Origin: Pinibacter aurantiacus
Lineage (GTDB): Bacteria > Bacteroidota > Bacteroidia > Chitinophagales > Chitinophagaceae
Length of the DNA: 64,000 nucleotides
Assembly: GCF_019130065.1 (NCBI RefSeq)
Contig: NZ_JAHSPG010000001.1
Location: 620,001 to 684,000 of the forward strand
Direction: 5' to 3'
Translations under genes and position numbers: made by a program
Part shown: piece after piece, positions 53,001-61,310 of the stretch
How the letters are laid out: every line of letters begins with the position of its first letter
How positions within the stretch are numbered: position 1 is the first letter of the stretch
Notes under the pieces: model-generated
Told to the model about the DNA's origin: nothing
Seen by the model: the letters and a program-made list of their open reading frames with translations, nothing else
The model's database searches: none

Positions 53001-53173
53001 AGGTAACTGATTTTTGCACCATTCAACACTTTGCCTGTTGCTGCATCTCTTATGGAGCCTGTCGCCACGCTAACCTTCGATGCTTTTTTTCCATCCTGAG
53101 CAAAACCATATACACCGGAAGAGAGCAAAGCTGCTATCATCCAAGATCTTTTTATGTTAACCATTCGTAGCAT
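50009..53173 (-). CDS. SusC/RagA family TonB-linked transporter, atypical TonB-box region
   Basis: A protein of 1,054 residues with a signal peptide (to GFAQ at about 26). The carboxypeptidase-regulatory-like domain at about 38-105 (TGSIRDAATGKVLNGAKIS, EADGYQAKEIALKG) is followed by YYDEINLPFNVASKSALTNA where most SusC proteins have a VVVGYG-type TonB box. The plug (NQPLIVVDGIVF, ITVLKDGSSTYGTKGANGVILIT) and barrel, ending FQLGLRLGL, are normal. It imports pectin fragments with the SusD encoded 30 bp downstream. It is preceded by two fasciclin lipoprotein genes with gaps of 32 and 38 bp. ATGs at 53173 and 53164 are equally possible starts. Confidence 0.93.
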   Translation of the reverse strand: MLRMVNIKRSWMIAALLSSGVYGFAQDGKKASKVSVATGSIRDAATGKVLNGAKISYLNAAATITDSAGNFSINVPDYKVTLHVEADGYQAKEIALKGAHNVTASLYENGFTSYYDEINLPFNVASKSALTNAATAVQVTNNSSLVGETPDSYLQGKVPGLNAIRRSGTPNIGANLFLRGYSSLYATNQPLIVVDGIVFDIASNGGSLIANHYNNPLEYIDVKDIDNITVLKDGSSTYGTKGANGVILITTARARQEATKIDVALYGGANIAPDPLPVMNAGDYRIMLDELLQSKGLSAKDIQALPYMNDDPSKAGYYMYHNSTDWQKQVLKNSSVANGYLKITGGDNVAKYALSMGFLKNNGVIASTGLSRYNTRFNADFNLSKRLTAATNLSFTYTEQQLKDQGTNYKTNPIYAALIKSPFLSIHEVADNGIESPSLADADIFQKSNPVAIIQNMQALNKNYRFIGSVNFNYKLTNDLSLASTLAVTMDKVRESFFVPQAGVVGDTLDNAIASNQSGAQVLRMFSVSNDTRLSYTKTINNIHSFAARVGFRYIKSTSEQDNGFGYNSATDDMKGVGYGLNSLRRIGGSMGEWRWFNTYFNADYNLRSKYFLSFNMAIDGSSRFGTDVTDATVVHFGNNNYPLMPSLSGAWLISSENFMSNVKWINMLKLRASVGMTGNDDIGNFTSRKYYTSQNLLGIEGLVRGNSGNPSLQWEAVTKLNGGLDVSLFNERLSISADVYQNKTDKMIVYEPAVTATGMDYMVTNTGGMKTNGFEVNVNARLINNKNFKWDLGFNIAQYKSTITKLPVDQIITDFADATIITQVGGAPNLFYGYKTKGVYSTSTQAGADGYSTKNASGGYTAFQGGDVQFVNTNNDKVIDENDKQVIGNPNPDFFGAITSHLSYKNFALDLLFTYSKGNDVYNYTRRQLESMSGYSNQTLAVVNRWRTEGQVTDVPRATWGDPAGNSRFSDRWIEDGSYLRLRTASLSYDVPMKPRFVKYASIYATANNLLTFTKYLGYDPEFSATSSVFGQGVDAVLEPQYKSFQLGLRLGL

Positions 53174-53205
53174 TTTTTCTTAGTAATTAACCAGGGTTTT
53201 CTTTA

Positions 53206-54741
53206 TTAAAACGATGGAACGAATTTTAGATAATCGAGTGTGAGATTCAATGGCACGCCGGTCGCTGCAGTAGCCGGAGCTTTTAACCTTATTCGTTTTA
53301 TTGCCAGCGTATCAGAAACGGTAGCTACCGGCTTTGATATCACAAAATCATAGCTCGTGTTGGTATATTCACCCAGGTACACTTCATTGTAATTCCTTGG
53401 TTTAACCGCTACCTGAACATCTAAAGAAGGTGCAAAAGGTCTTGCGTAATCGCCCACCTGTAATATTTGCTGCAAAGTAGAATCAGTACCGTACGGATCA
53501 TCACCTTGTCCTGAAATGGTCTTGTCATTGAACGCAACCCAGTACACTTTATACTTTGCAGTGAACAAACCATTAGTAAAATAATCAACGTAGTAGTTCG
53601 CGCCACTCGATCCAAGGTTCAGATAAATATCTTTAAAAGGCACGCCTGTCAAGGTATTCATTCTATCTCGAAAAAATATTTTTGTGGTGTACTTGTTGTC
53701 TGCGTTTGCAATTGAACCGGGATTCTCCCCTTCCACTTTTAAGGCGGGGATTTTTTCTGACAAGTCACAAGCGGCATCACTGAGTACATATACAATGCCA
53801 TTGCTCACCTTGTGCGACTCAATAATCTTTGAAGGACTTATCGGCACATGCACATTGAATTTTGACAACAAGGCCGCAGGTAAATTAGAGGGCGTGTACA
53901 ATCCCGAAATAGCAAGATCCTTCACCACAAAAAAGGAAGCATTATTAGTCGCAACGCTTGCAACACTGCTTTTGAAGAATGGCTTGGTTCTATCTACCTC
54001 AGAATTGAAGCCGCTATTTGCCAGAATGATATAGGTAAATAAACTGTCTTCATTGGCAATATCGGAGACTTTCGTTTTAAACGTGTTCACGACCACCATT
54101 CCTGTATTTGGCTTGTAAACAGAATCGCCCGTTATAGGATTAATACTGTCCAACTCAGCTTTTGAAGGATCCTGTAGCAAAAAGTTCAGTGAAGCGATGT
54201 AAGCATTTTGCGCATAAACATCTTTTGAGCTTACTACATAATCCCAAACATTTGGCAAAGGACTGATCGCCTTATCTATGATATGCAGCACACCATTGCG
54301 TACAAAAATATCTGCCTGCGTTATGTTAGCGTCGTCGAATTTTTTGTTGTAAAAAAATACGCGCTTGCCGTTTAACATCGCAACGCGTATAGAGTCCGTT
54401 GCATTGCTCGTAAAAAATTGCTGGCTCGCTATCATGTTTTGCAACACGGCTTTCAGTTTCGCTGTATCATTTGTCACCGCTGCCGGAAGTGCCGCCAGTG
54501 CTTCATTTACAGGAGCAAACACCGTGTAGTTCTTTGAAGAACTAAGCACTTTATCTAAACCTGTTTTTGTGAGATACTCGCTGAACTTGCTAAGGCTTGC
54601 ATTTTTATTGATCTGATCGAGCAGGGTTTCATTAAGAGACTGTTGCTTCACTGCATTGTGCTCGTCCCATTTTTTACAGGACCACATTCCTGTCACAGCT
54701 ATCAAAGCTACCAGCAATATATATTTTGTTGTTGACCGCAT
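53206..54741 (-). CDS. Fasciclin-domain lipoprotein with C-terminal beta-sandwich
   Basis: A protein of 511 residues. Lipoprotein signal with Cys at 22 (GMWSCKKWD). Two fasciclin (FAS1) repeats are visible. The first, at about 35-165, has LSKFSEYLTKTGLDKVLSSS, YTVFAPVNEALAALP and NGVLHIIDKAISPL. The second, at about 165-330, is more diverged (NGIVYVLSDA near its end). The last 170 residues form a beta-rich segment (YKVYWVAFND, TSYDFVISKPV, LTLDYLKFVPSF) resembling the end of CBM6/35-like domains. A surface adhesion or glycan-binding role beside SusCD is inferred. It shares an operon with the next fasciclin gene and the second susC. Confidence 0.88.
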   Translation of the reverse strand: MRSTTKYILLVALIAVTGMWSCKKWDEHNAVKQQSLNETLLDQINKNASLSKFSEYLTKTGLDKVLSSSKNYTVFAPVNEALAALPAAVTNDTAKLKAVLQNMIASQQFFTSNATDSIRVAMLNGKRVFFYNKKFDDANITQADIFVRNGVLHIIDKAISPLPNVWDYVVSSKDVYAQNAYIASLNFLLQDPSKAELDSINPITGDSVYKPNTGMVVVNTFKTKVSDIANEDSLFTYIILANSGFNSEVDRTKPFFKSSVASVATNNASFFVVKDLAISGLYTPSNLPAALLSKFNVHVPISPSKIIESHKVSNGIVYVLSDAACDLSEKIPALKVEGENPGSIANADNKYTTKIFFRDRMNTLTGVPFKDIYLNLGSSGANYYVDYFTNGLFTAKYKVYWVAFNDKTISGQGDDPYGTDSTLQQILQVGDYARPFAPSLDVQVAVKPRNYNEVYLGEYTNTSYDFVISKPVATVSDTLAIKRIRLKAPATAATGVPLNLTLDYLKFVPSF

Positions 54742-54779
54742 TTTTCAAAAAAATTTTTAACTACAATTCTTTGCTTCTA

Positions 54780-56489
54780 TTAATATTCAATCGATCCATC
54801 AGGATTGAATCTCGGAACGGTTTGGTTCATGCCCACGGGAATGAAATGCACCATGTCGAAATTGCAATCTGAGTTACTTCCTGATACAAGGTCAAACCTG
54901 ATCTTGTGTCTGCCTGTTACTTTTACGTCTACAATTCCAAGCATGCGAGCTGCGGTAGAACCGGATTTTTTGGAGGCGCCTGCCCACCATTTCCAACCCA
55001 ATGCCTCTTGTTCTGCCTCTTTCAGCGGATCAACTGTAGATATTTTTGAGTGGAACTGTATCAATGCACTATTTAGAGGAATAGAATCAAACGAAGCCTG
55101 CACTGCACTGATCTTGCTGGTGTTTTGTGTGAAGTAACAGAACCACACTTTGTATTTTCCTTTTACCAGCAATGGAGTTGTAAATTCAATCCACGTGTTG
55201 CCGGCACACTCTCCAAGATTATCGGTGTTGCTTCCTTTGGTGCCCAAACCCATCTGCCAGTAATCTCCAAGGTAACCGGTAACACCTGCCCTGTATTTCA
55301 AACAACTTTTTTCCCATTTCACATCTTTCAAAGCGTTTCCGTCTGCATAATCAAACAGGTAAGTTTTCTTTTTGTAAACCGCGCTAAGTCTTGTCAACTC
55401 TGGCACTTCAGCGCACAGGTCCCAATACACAGGGAACGGACTTCTCACTTTGATTCTCAGGTGGCTCAAAGCTTTGTGCAATACACCATTGGTGGCAGAT
55501 ACATCGCTGCCTGCTTGCTCAAGCTCTACACCAGGTTCATGTACCGTGCCATTGATAGTGCTGTACTCGTCATCATTGAGCAACACTTTTTTATTGATCA
55601 TTTTATCTGTAACCACTTCAAGTGGTGCGAGTGTTTCATGTGAACCTGACATCACAATGTCTGCCAGGTATTTCACATTGCTGAGGATATGATAGGCTAC
55701 ATATAAATGCAGACTATCTTTGGGATTTTTAGGGTCTCCTGTGTTGCAATATTTCGCTTTCAATTCGTCATAACTATGAAAGCCAGAGTCAGCCAATGCC
55801 TTGTTGGTCTCAGCAATGAGCGTGAGCCATCTTTGAGAACCGTCAGCATTTTTCATGGAGTTCAATGTATCATAATAGCCGGTTGCTTTTAATGCTTGTG
55901 TAAATACAGAATAGTCTGCGTTCTGCTCAGCGAGTTGTGCCAGTGTATAGGTTGTAGGAGTCAGTACATTGTCAATCACTTGTATGATGCCGTTTCCAAC
56001 AATCACGTTCGCCTGCTTAACCAAAGCCTGTCGATTCACCACATAAGAAGAAATGCCTTCAGTGTTACTCACGCCTGTTACAAGAAACTGTCCATACATA
56101 GTTACTGATGGAAGTTTGCCGTCATTAAATTCGGCCGTGTTCACCATTTCTTCCAGCATGTGGAAACGAAGGATATCTTTCATCTGATCAACTGTTAGTT
56201 GATCAAGGGATGATTTGCCGTTTGATTTGAGGTAACTCTTTATTGCGTCATCAGTTGGCGCAAACAAAGTGTAGGTGCCGTATGCATTCAGGAACGCATC
56301 GTAACCTGTTTTGTTTACAATATCAATCAGCAACGTGAAGCGTTGCATGCTATCCTGTTTCAGATAGTCGAGCATGTTCACATCTGTTGTTGTAGTTTCT
56401 TTTATATCAACTTTTTTACAGCTCTTTAATGTAACACCCGCCACAACGGCAATGGTGATGATCATTAAAAGAAATAAAATCTTTCTCAT
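54780..56489 (-). CDS. Fasciclin-domain lipoprotein with C-terminal carbohydrate-binding-like domain
   Basis: A protein of 569 residues from the ATG at 56489 (a TTG two codons earlier is less likely). Lipoprotein signal with Cys at 24 (VTLKSCKKVD). Two FAS1 repeats: the first, at about 38-180, has YLKQDSMQRFTLLIDIVNKTGYDAFL, YTLFAPTDDAIKSYLK and NGIIQVIDNVLTP; the second, at about 185-350, has YSVFTQALKATGYYDTL and NGVLHKALSHLRIK. From about 365 on, a beta-sandwich region includes LKYRAGVTGYLGDYWQMGLG, GKYKVWFCYFTQ and GRHKIRFDLVSGSNSDCNFD, then MVHFIPVG, a pattern like CBM6/35-type modules. A glycan-binding surface lipoprotein, encoded between two SusCD pairs, is the likely role. Confidence 0.88.
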   Translation of the reverse strand: MRKILFLLMIITIAVVAGVTLKSCKKVDIKETTTTDVNMLDYLKQDSMQRFTLLIDIVNKTGYDAFLNAYGTYTLFAPTDDAIKSYLKSNGKSSLDQLTVDQMKDILRFHMLEEMVNTAEFNDGKLPSVTMYGQFLVTGVSNTEGISSYVVNRQALVKQANVIVGNGIIQVIDNVLTPTTYTLAQLAEQNADYSVFTQALKATGYYDTLNSMKNADGSQRWLTLIAETNKALADSGFHSYDELKAKYCNTGDPKNPKDSLHLYVAYHILSNVKYLADIVMSGSHETLAPLEVVTDKMINKKVLLNDDEYSTINGTVHEPGVELEQAGSDVSATNGVLHKALSHLRIKVRSPFPVYWDLCAEVPELTRLSAVYKKKTYLFDYADGNALKDVKWEKSCLKYRAGVTGYLGDYWQMGLGTKGSNTDNLGECAGNTWIEFTTPLLVKGKYKVWFCYFTQNTSKISAVQASFDSIPLNSALIQFHSKISTVDPLKEAEQEALGWKWWAGASKKSGSTAARMLGIVDVKVTGRHKIRFDLVSGSNSDCNFDMVHFIPVGMNQTVPRFNPDGSIEY

Positions 56490-56504
56490 AAACAAGCGAT
56501 GTTA

Positions 56505-58007
56505 TTATTTGTAAAATGGGTTTTGAACCAATGCTTTGTTAGTTTGCAATTCGTATTCGTATATCGGGAAATAATGACTGTTGTGATCCAGCATTTTCGC
56601 CTGCGCCGTGCGTACCATGTTTGCAGGCACAATACTCGAGATCATGTCCTGCAGATAATCAATATGCTCGTAGTTGTTTCTTTTCACATAACGCAGCACA
56701 TCGTACCAGCGCTTTCCTTCAAACATAAATTCACGGGCTCTCTCTTCAAGAATGAACAACGAAACTTCATCCACATTTGCAGGATCGGGATTGTTGTCTG
56801 TGCCTGCCAATGCATTTCTGTTGTCACGCAATGCTTTTACAATGTCTAATGCATCTGCACCCTGTCCTTTTTGTGCAAGCGCTTCTGCCTTCATCAACAA
56901 CACATCTGCGAAGCGATATACAAACCAGTGTGAATACGAGTCGCCGGGTGCGATAAGATCTTTATCGTTCTTGCCAACATATTTCCAGATCACTCCATCT
57001 TCCGCGCGAACAGATACACCGTCGCTACGAATGTCTTTTTGTCCGTAGATCGGATCACTTGTGTATACCTGGTCCATCACTTTGTTGGCCGCAAGAAAAC
57101 GTCTGCTGCTTATGCCGAACATCGTAAAGAAATCATTTAGTTTTTGTGCGTTGTATTGCACTTCAAACAAACTCTCTGTTGAATTTCCTGTACGATATAC
57201 GGTGTTGTACCAGGCGGTTGATGGTGCCAGTAAACCAAAACGGTAAGAGTTGATCACTTTGTTGCAGGCGGCAACTGCTTCATCATATTTATCCATCCAC
57301 AAGTACACATCGGCTTGTATTGCATTCACCGTGTATCGTGTAATGCGTCCTTTGTCAGATGCATTGTCGCCGTAGGTCAACGATATTTTTGGTTCTGCTT
57401 CGTTCAGGTCTTTGAGGATTTGTGCGAGCACTTCCTGTTGCGAGCTTTTTGCAATTGTTACAATCTCTTCATCGCTTGAAGTAGATTTTAATTTCAGCGG
57501 CACATCGCCAAAACTTCTGACAAGATAAAAATACATGAGTGCTCGCATGGCCTTTGCTTCGGCAACATATGAATCCAGTGCTTCCTGTGTGAACGTTTTG
57601 TCTGTGTTCAACACGTCCGGAGCAAAATCAATAACGGTGTTGCAATAGTTAATGGTTCTGTAAACCGGTCTCCAGTTCGTGATCGTATTGCTCGGTACTG
57701 TGTTCACATTCATTACCTCAAACTCTTCGCTCAGTGTTCCCGTTGAAGGAGCGAGCATATCTGCGCGCAGCTCGCCCCATAGGAAGAACAGCTCGGGTAA
57801 TGATTTATCCTTATTAGTAGGATCGTCAAGCAGCGAAGCATAAGTACCTATTACTGCGGCTTTTACCTGTTCCTTGGTTTTCCAATAATCTTGTCTGATA
57901 ATACCGTCTGATGGTTTCAGATCCAGCCACTTGTTACAGGAAGCCGCACTGATCAGCACCAACAAAAGACAGCATGTTTTCAACCAATATTTTCCTTTAA
58001 ACATCAT
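56505..58007 (-). CDS. SusD/RagB family outer-membrane lipoprotein
   Basis: A protein of 500 residues, lipoprotein signal with Cys at 24 (SAASCNKWLD). The SusD fold is seen in PSDGIIRQDYWKTKEQVKAAVIGTYASL, AEAKAMRALMYFYLVRSFGDVPL, QADVYLWMDKYDEAVAACNKVI, YRFADVLLMKAEALAQ and the conserved RAREFMFEGKRWYDVLRYVKR. It is the partner lid of the SusC at 58030 (22 bp gap) and is followed 15 bp later by a fasciclin gene. Confidence 0.95.
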   Translation of the reverse strand: MMFKGKYWLKTCCLLLVLISAASCNKWLDLKPSDGIIRQDYWKTKEQVKAAVIGTYASLLDDPTNKDKSLPELFFLWGELRADMLAPSTGTLSEEFEVMNVNTVPSNTITNWRPVYRTINYCNTVIDFAPDVLNTDKTFTQEALDSYVAEAKAMRALMYFYLVRSFGDVPLKLKSTSSDEEIVTIAKSSQQEVLAQILKDLNEAEPKISLTYGDNASDKGRITRYTVNAIQADVYLWMDKYDEAVAACNKVINSYRFGLLAPSTAWYNTVYRTGNSTESLFEVQYNAQKLNDFFTMFGISSRRFLAANKVMDQVYTSDPIYGQKDIRSDGVSVRAEDGVIWKYVGKNDKDLIAPGDSYSHWFVYRFADVLLMKAEALAQKGQGADALDIVKALRDNRNALAGTDNNPDPANVDEVSLFILEERAREFMFEGKRWYDVLRYVKRNNYEHIDYLQDMISSIVPANMVRTAQAKMLDHNSHYFPIYEYELQTNKALVQNPFYK

Positions 58008-58029
58008 TATGCGTTTTGAAGTATTTTAA

Positions 58030-61000
58030 TTAGAAAGAAGCAGTCAACCCGAGTGTGAATGTTTTCACCGGCGGCGTCATCGCCTTATCAGTTGCCACAC
58101 GGAACGGATCCGCACCACGCATGTTCACTTCAGGGTCCTGTCCTCTATAAGTTGTCCATGTAAACATGTTTTCCGCTGTCAGGTAAGTACTCAGGTTTTT
58201 AATCTTCAACTTGTCAGTTATTTTCTTGGTAAAAGTGTAACGCAATGTTGCGGTTCTGAAACGAAGGAAAGAACCATCCTGCACGTACCTGTCAGAACCC
58301 AACCAGTTGTAGCCTGTCTGGTACAATGCACGCGGAATATCTGTTACATCACCTGGTTGTCTCCATCTTCTCAACACTGCTGTACTTTGGTTGTCGTAGT
58401 AGTACATATTTGTGCTCGCCATTTCCGTACCGTTGATGATATCATATTTGTAACGGAAGTTGAAGAATGTAGAAAGTCTAAGGGTGTTTTTATACCCGAT
58501 GTTAAATCCGAAACCACCTGTAAACATTGGATTACTATTGCCGAGGTACACGATATCACGGTAGTCAATGTTACCATCGTGATTCACGTCTTTATATTTC
58601 GCATCACCAGGCTGAAAGGTATAGTCTGTTGTAGGATAGTTGAAGCGCATATATACATTCTCGCCCTTTGGAGAAACGATCTGTTCGCCTTTTTCATTTC
58701 TTGCAACCGTTGCATCCAAATCTTTATAAACGCCTTCGTATTTAAATCCGTAGAAAGAACCAAACGGATTGTTCACCTGCATGTATGTTTTGTACTGTCC
58801 GTTTTGTGTAATGTTTCCTTTTTCCAACGGATAGAATTCTGATATTTCACGGATAACGTTTTCGTTACGTGCTATATTGAAATTTACATCTACTGTCCAG
58901 TTTTTTGTTTTTAAAGGAGTGGTGATTACACCCAACTCCCAGCCCTGGTTATCCATCGTGCCCACGTTCATGTCCACATTGTTGAAACCATTGATGGACG
59001 CGATCTGCAAACCATAGAACAACAAATCTTTTGTGCGGTTTCTGTAAAACTCAACATCGATATTCACCCTGTTTTTAAACATGACAAGGTTAATCCCGGC
59101 GTTTTGTCCAACTACAGTTTCCCATCTTAATTGATTCAGCTGCATGTTAGAGGAATATACACCCGCCTGGTTAAGATAGTTCCATGCAAAGTTGTTATAG
59201 GTGTTATAGAATGAGTAATCATTCTTAGGTGCGTTACCGCTGCGACCGTAGCTTAAGCGGAAACTTAAATCATCCAGTTTGTTTCTGAAACGCTGCATAA
59301 ACGATTCGCCTGACACGCGCCATCTTCCTGAAATAGAAGGAAACAAACCATAGCGACTATTGGCAGAAAGCCTTGAATTACCGTCACCGCGAACACCTAC
59401 GTTGATGATATAGCGATCAAGGTAGCCGTATTGAGCATTGAGCAAAGCGCCCACACTCCTTGACTGTTTTGTTGAGGACGACAAGTTAGAACCTGTGCTT
59501 GTCGCGCGAGAAGGCACTGATGGATCTTGCAAATCAGAAGATGCAGTGTTGCTTGTTTGTGCCTGGTACACCACAACCTTGTTATCAGAGGTCATGACAT
59601 TGAACAACCCTACCAGCGAATGTCTTGGGCTTTTAAACTGTGGTGTATACACCAAACTTGTTTTCGTTTGCACACCGAAGGCATCGTTATCGCCATCATA
59701 TGCTCTGTTTACAACCGCCTCTGTCCATGGTCTTCCCGTTGCAACCTGTGGAAGGAAACTTTTATTTTTTGTGTTGCTTATATCGAATTGCACATCTGCA
59801 GTAAGCATCCAGATGTTAGGCACCAAATTATACTGGATGTTGAATTTAGGAATAACTCTTTCCGTGATCACATTGTTGGTGGCTTTGCTTGCCATTGCCA
59901 AAATGTTGTACGTTCCCGGATATTGTCCTTGAATATTTGCAGCCGGTGAAAAATAGTTTGGAGTCAGGTTTCCGTATTCATCATATTCATAAATGCTTTG
60001 GTTAGGCATTTTGATATAACTGATGTTGCGCAACACATCCGAGTAGTTCTTGTTGTTTTCAGTATGCGCATAAGAAAGGTCAGTTCTGATCTTTATTCTT
60101 TCAGAAACGTTGTAGTCAAGGTTGATCCTTGTACTGATCCTGTTAAGATCTGTACCAAGTGTAACACCTTTCTGATCGAAGTAACCCAATGACGCATAAT
60201 ACCGCGCTTTGTCGCCACCTCCTGTCAGAGAAATGTTGTGATCCTGAATAGTTCCGTTACGTGATATCGCGCCGATCCAATCTGTATTGTTGCTGTAGTT
60301 ATAATACCAGTAAGGATCGTTTGGATCAAACTTAAATTCATTCACTGTTTGTGTATTCAAAGGAATACCGTTTCTGTTCATGTACTCTTCCGGAATCAGG
60401 GTAGAATACTGATCACCAGTCAACATTGGAAGCGGTTTTGCTTTTGCAGAAAGTGATCCTTTAAATGTGTAGGTTAAAGAAGGTTTGCCTTTAGCACCTC
60501 TTTTTGTAGTGATCACCAAAACGCCGTTTGCTGCACGTGAGCCCCATACTGCAGTAGCAGCGGCATCCTTCAAAATGGTGATGTCTTTAATGTCTGAAGG
60601 TGCAATGTTTAACAAGGATGCGTAGCCCTGGTCATCTGCCGTACCGAAGTTAAAGTCAGACGGAACCTGTGTTTCATAGGGCATTCCATCTACCACTATC
60701 AATGGATCGTTCGAGGCGTTGATAGATGATGTACCCCTGATGCGTATCTGCATGCCCGCGCCCGGATCACCTGAGTTCGCAGAGATGTCCACACCTGGCA
60801 TACGGCCCTGCAATGCCTGATCAATAGATGAAGCCTGCATCTCTTCCATCTCTTTTGCATTGATCTTGGATGCAGCTATCGTTAGGTTTTTTTCCGCAAT
60901 GGGCAACATACCATTGTCTATTCTCTTCTGCCCCACTACCACAACTTCTTCAATTTCTTTGGAACTTGATTCCATTGAGATATTAAAGACCTTTCTTCCA

Positions 61001-61293
61001 TTGATTGACAGTTCTTCAACAGTTTTATAACCGATGATGGAAAAGCTGATCTTATTTTTTGTATTGGAAATATGTATCGCGAAGTTCCCTTCCACATCCG
61101 TGCTCACACCACGTATGATACGCTTGTCAGCATCTACTTCCGTAACGGACACACCGTGAATCGGGCGACCCTTTTTATCTACCACCTTTCCCGTTACTGT
61201 AACAGATGTTGTTGCGTTCTGAGCATACAATCCCACCGTTACCAATAGCAGCAAGGCCAAGCAGTACAGTTTTTTGGTTAAAAGAATTTTCAT
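58030..61293 (-). CDS. SusC/RagA family TonB-dependent transporter
   Basis: A protein of 1,087 residues with a signal peptide (to GLYAQ at about 25). The carboxypeptidase-regulatory-like domain is at about 33-110 (TVTGKVVDKKGRPIHGVSV, SIIGYKTVEEL). The TonB-box region is EIEEVVVVGQKR, followed by the plug (INASNDPLIVVDGMPYE, ITILKDAAATAVWGSRAANGVLVITTK) and a barrel ending TLGLTASF. Normal for an outer-membrane oligosaccharide importer. The gaps to the fasciclin gene before it (17 bp) and the susD after it (22 bp) indicate one transcript. Confidence 0.95.
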   Translation of the reverse strand: MKILLTKKLYCLALLLLVTVGLYAQNATTSVTVTGKVVDKKGRPIHGVSVTEVDADKRIIRGVSTDVEGNFAIHISNTKNKISFSIIGYKTVEELSINGRKVFNISMESSSKEIEEVVVVGQKRIDNGMLPIAEKNLTIAASKINAKEMEEMQASSIDQALQGRMPGVDISANSGDPGAGMQIRIRGTSSINASNDPLIVVDGMPYETQVPSDFNFGTADDQGYASLLNIAPSDIKDITILKDAAATAVWGSRAANGVLVITTKRGAKGKPSLTYTFKGSLSAKAKPLPMLTGDQYSTLIPEEYMNRNGIPLNTQTVNEFKFDPNDPYWYYNYSNNTDWIGAISRNGTIQDHNISLTGGGDKARYYASLGYFDQKGVTLGTDLNRISTRINLDYNVSERIKIRTDLSYAHTENNKNYSDVLRNISYIKMPNQSIYEYDEYGNLTPNYFSPAANIQGQYPGTYNILAMASKATNNVITERVIPKFNIQYNLVPNIWMLTADVQFDISNTKNKSFLPQVATGRPWTEAVVNRAYDGDNDAFGVQTKTSLVYTPQFKSPRHSLVGLFNVMTSDNKVVVYQAQTSNTASSDLQDPSVPSRATSTGSNLSSSTKQSRSVGALLNAQYGYLDRYIINVGVRGDGNSRLSANSRYGLFPSISGRWRVSGESFMQRFRNKLDDLSFRLSYGRSGNAPKNDYSFYNTYNNFAWNYLNQAGVYSSNMQLNQLRWETVVGQNAGINLVMFKNRVNIDVEFYRNRTKDLLFYGLQIASINGFNNVDMNVGTMDNQGWELGVITTPLKTKNWTVDVNFNIARNENVIREISEFYPLEKGNITQNGQYKTYMQVNNPFGSFYGFKYEGVYKDLDATVARNEKGEQIVSPKGENVYMRFNYPTTDYTFQPGDAKYKDVNHDGNIDYRDIVYLGNSNPMFTGGFGFNIGYKNTLRLSTFFNFRYKYDIINGTEMASTNMYYYDNQSTAVLRRWRQPGDVTDIPRALYQTGYNWLGSDRYVQDGSFLRFRTATLRYTFTKKITDKLKIKNLSTYLTAENMFTWTTYRGQDPEVNMRGADPFRVATDKAMTPPVKTFTLGLTASF

Positions 61294-61310
61294 ACAAATA
61301 ATTATGGGGA

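Noticed and set aside
55125..55643. 172-codon plus-strand open frame
   Set aside because: It is antisense to a fasciclin lipoprotein gene with clear FAS1 repeats.
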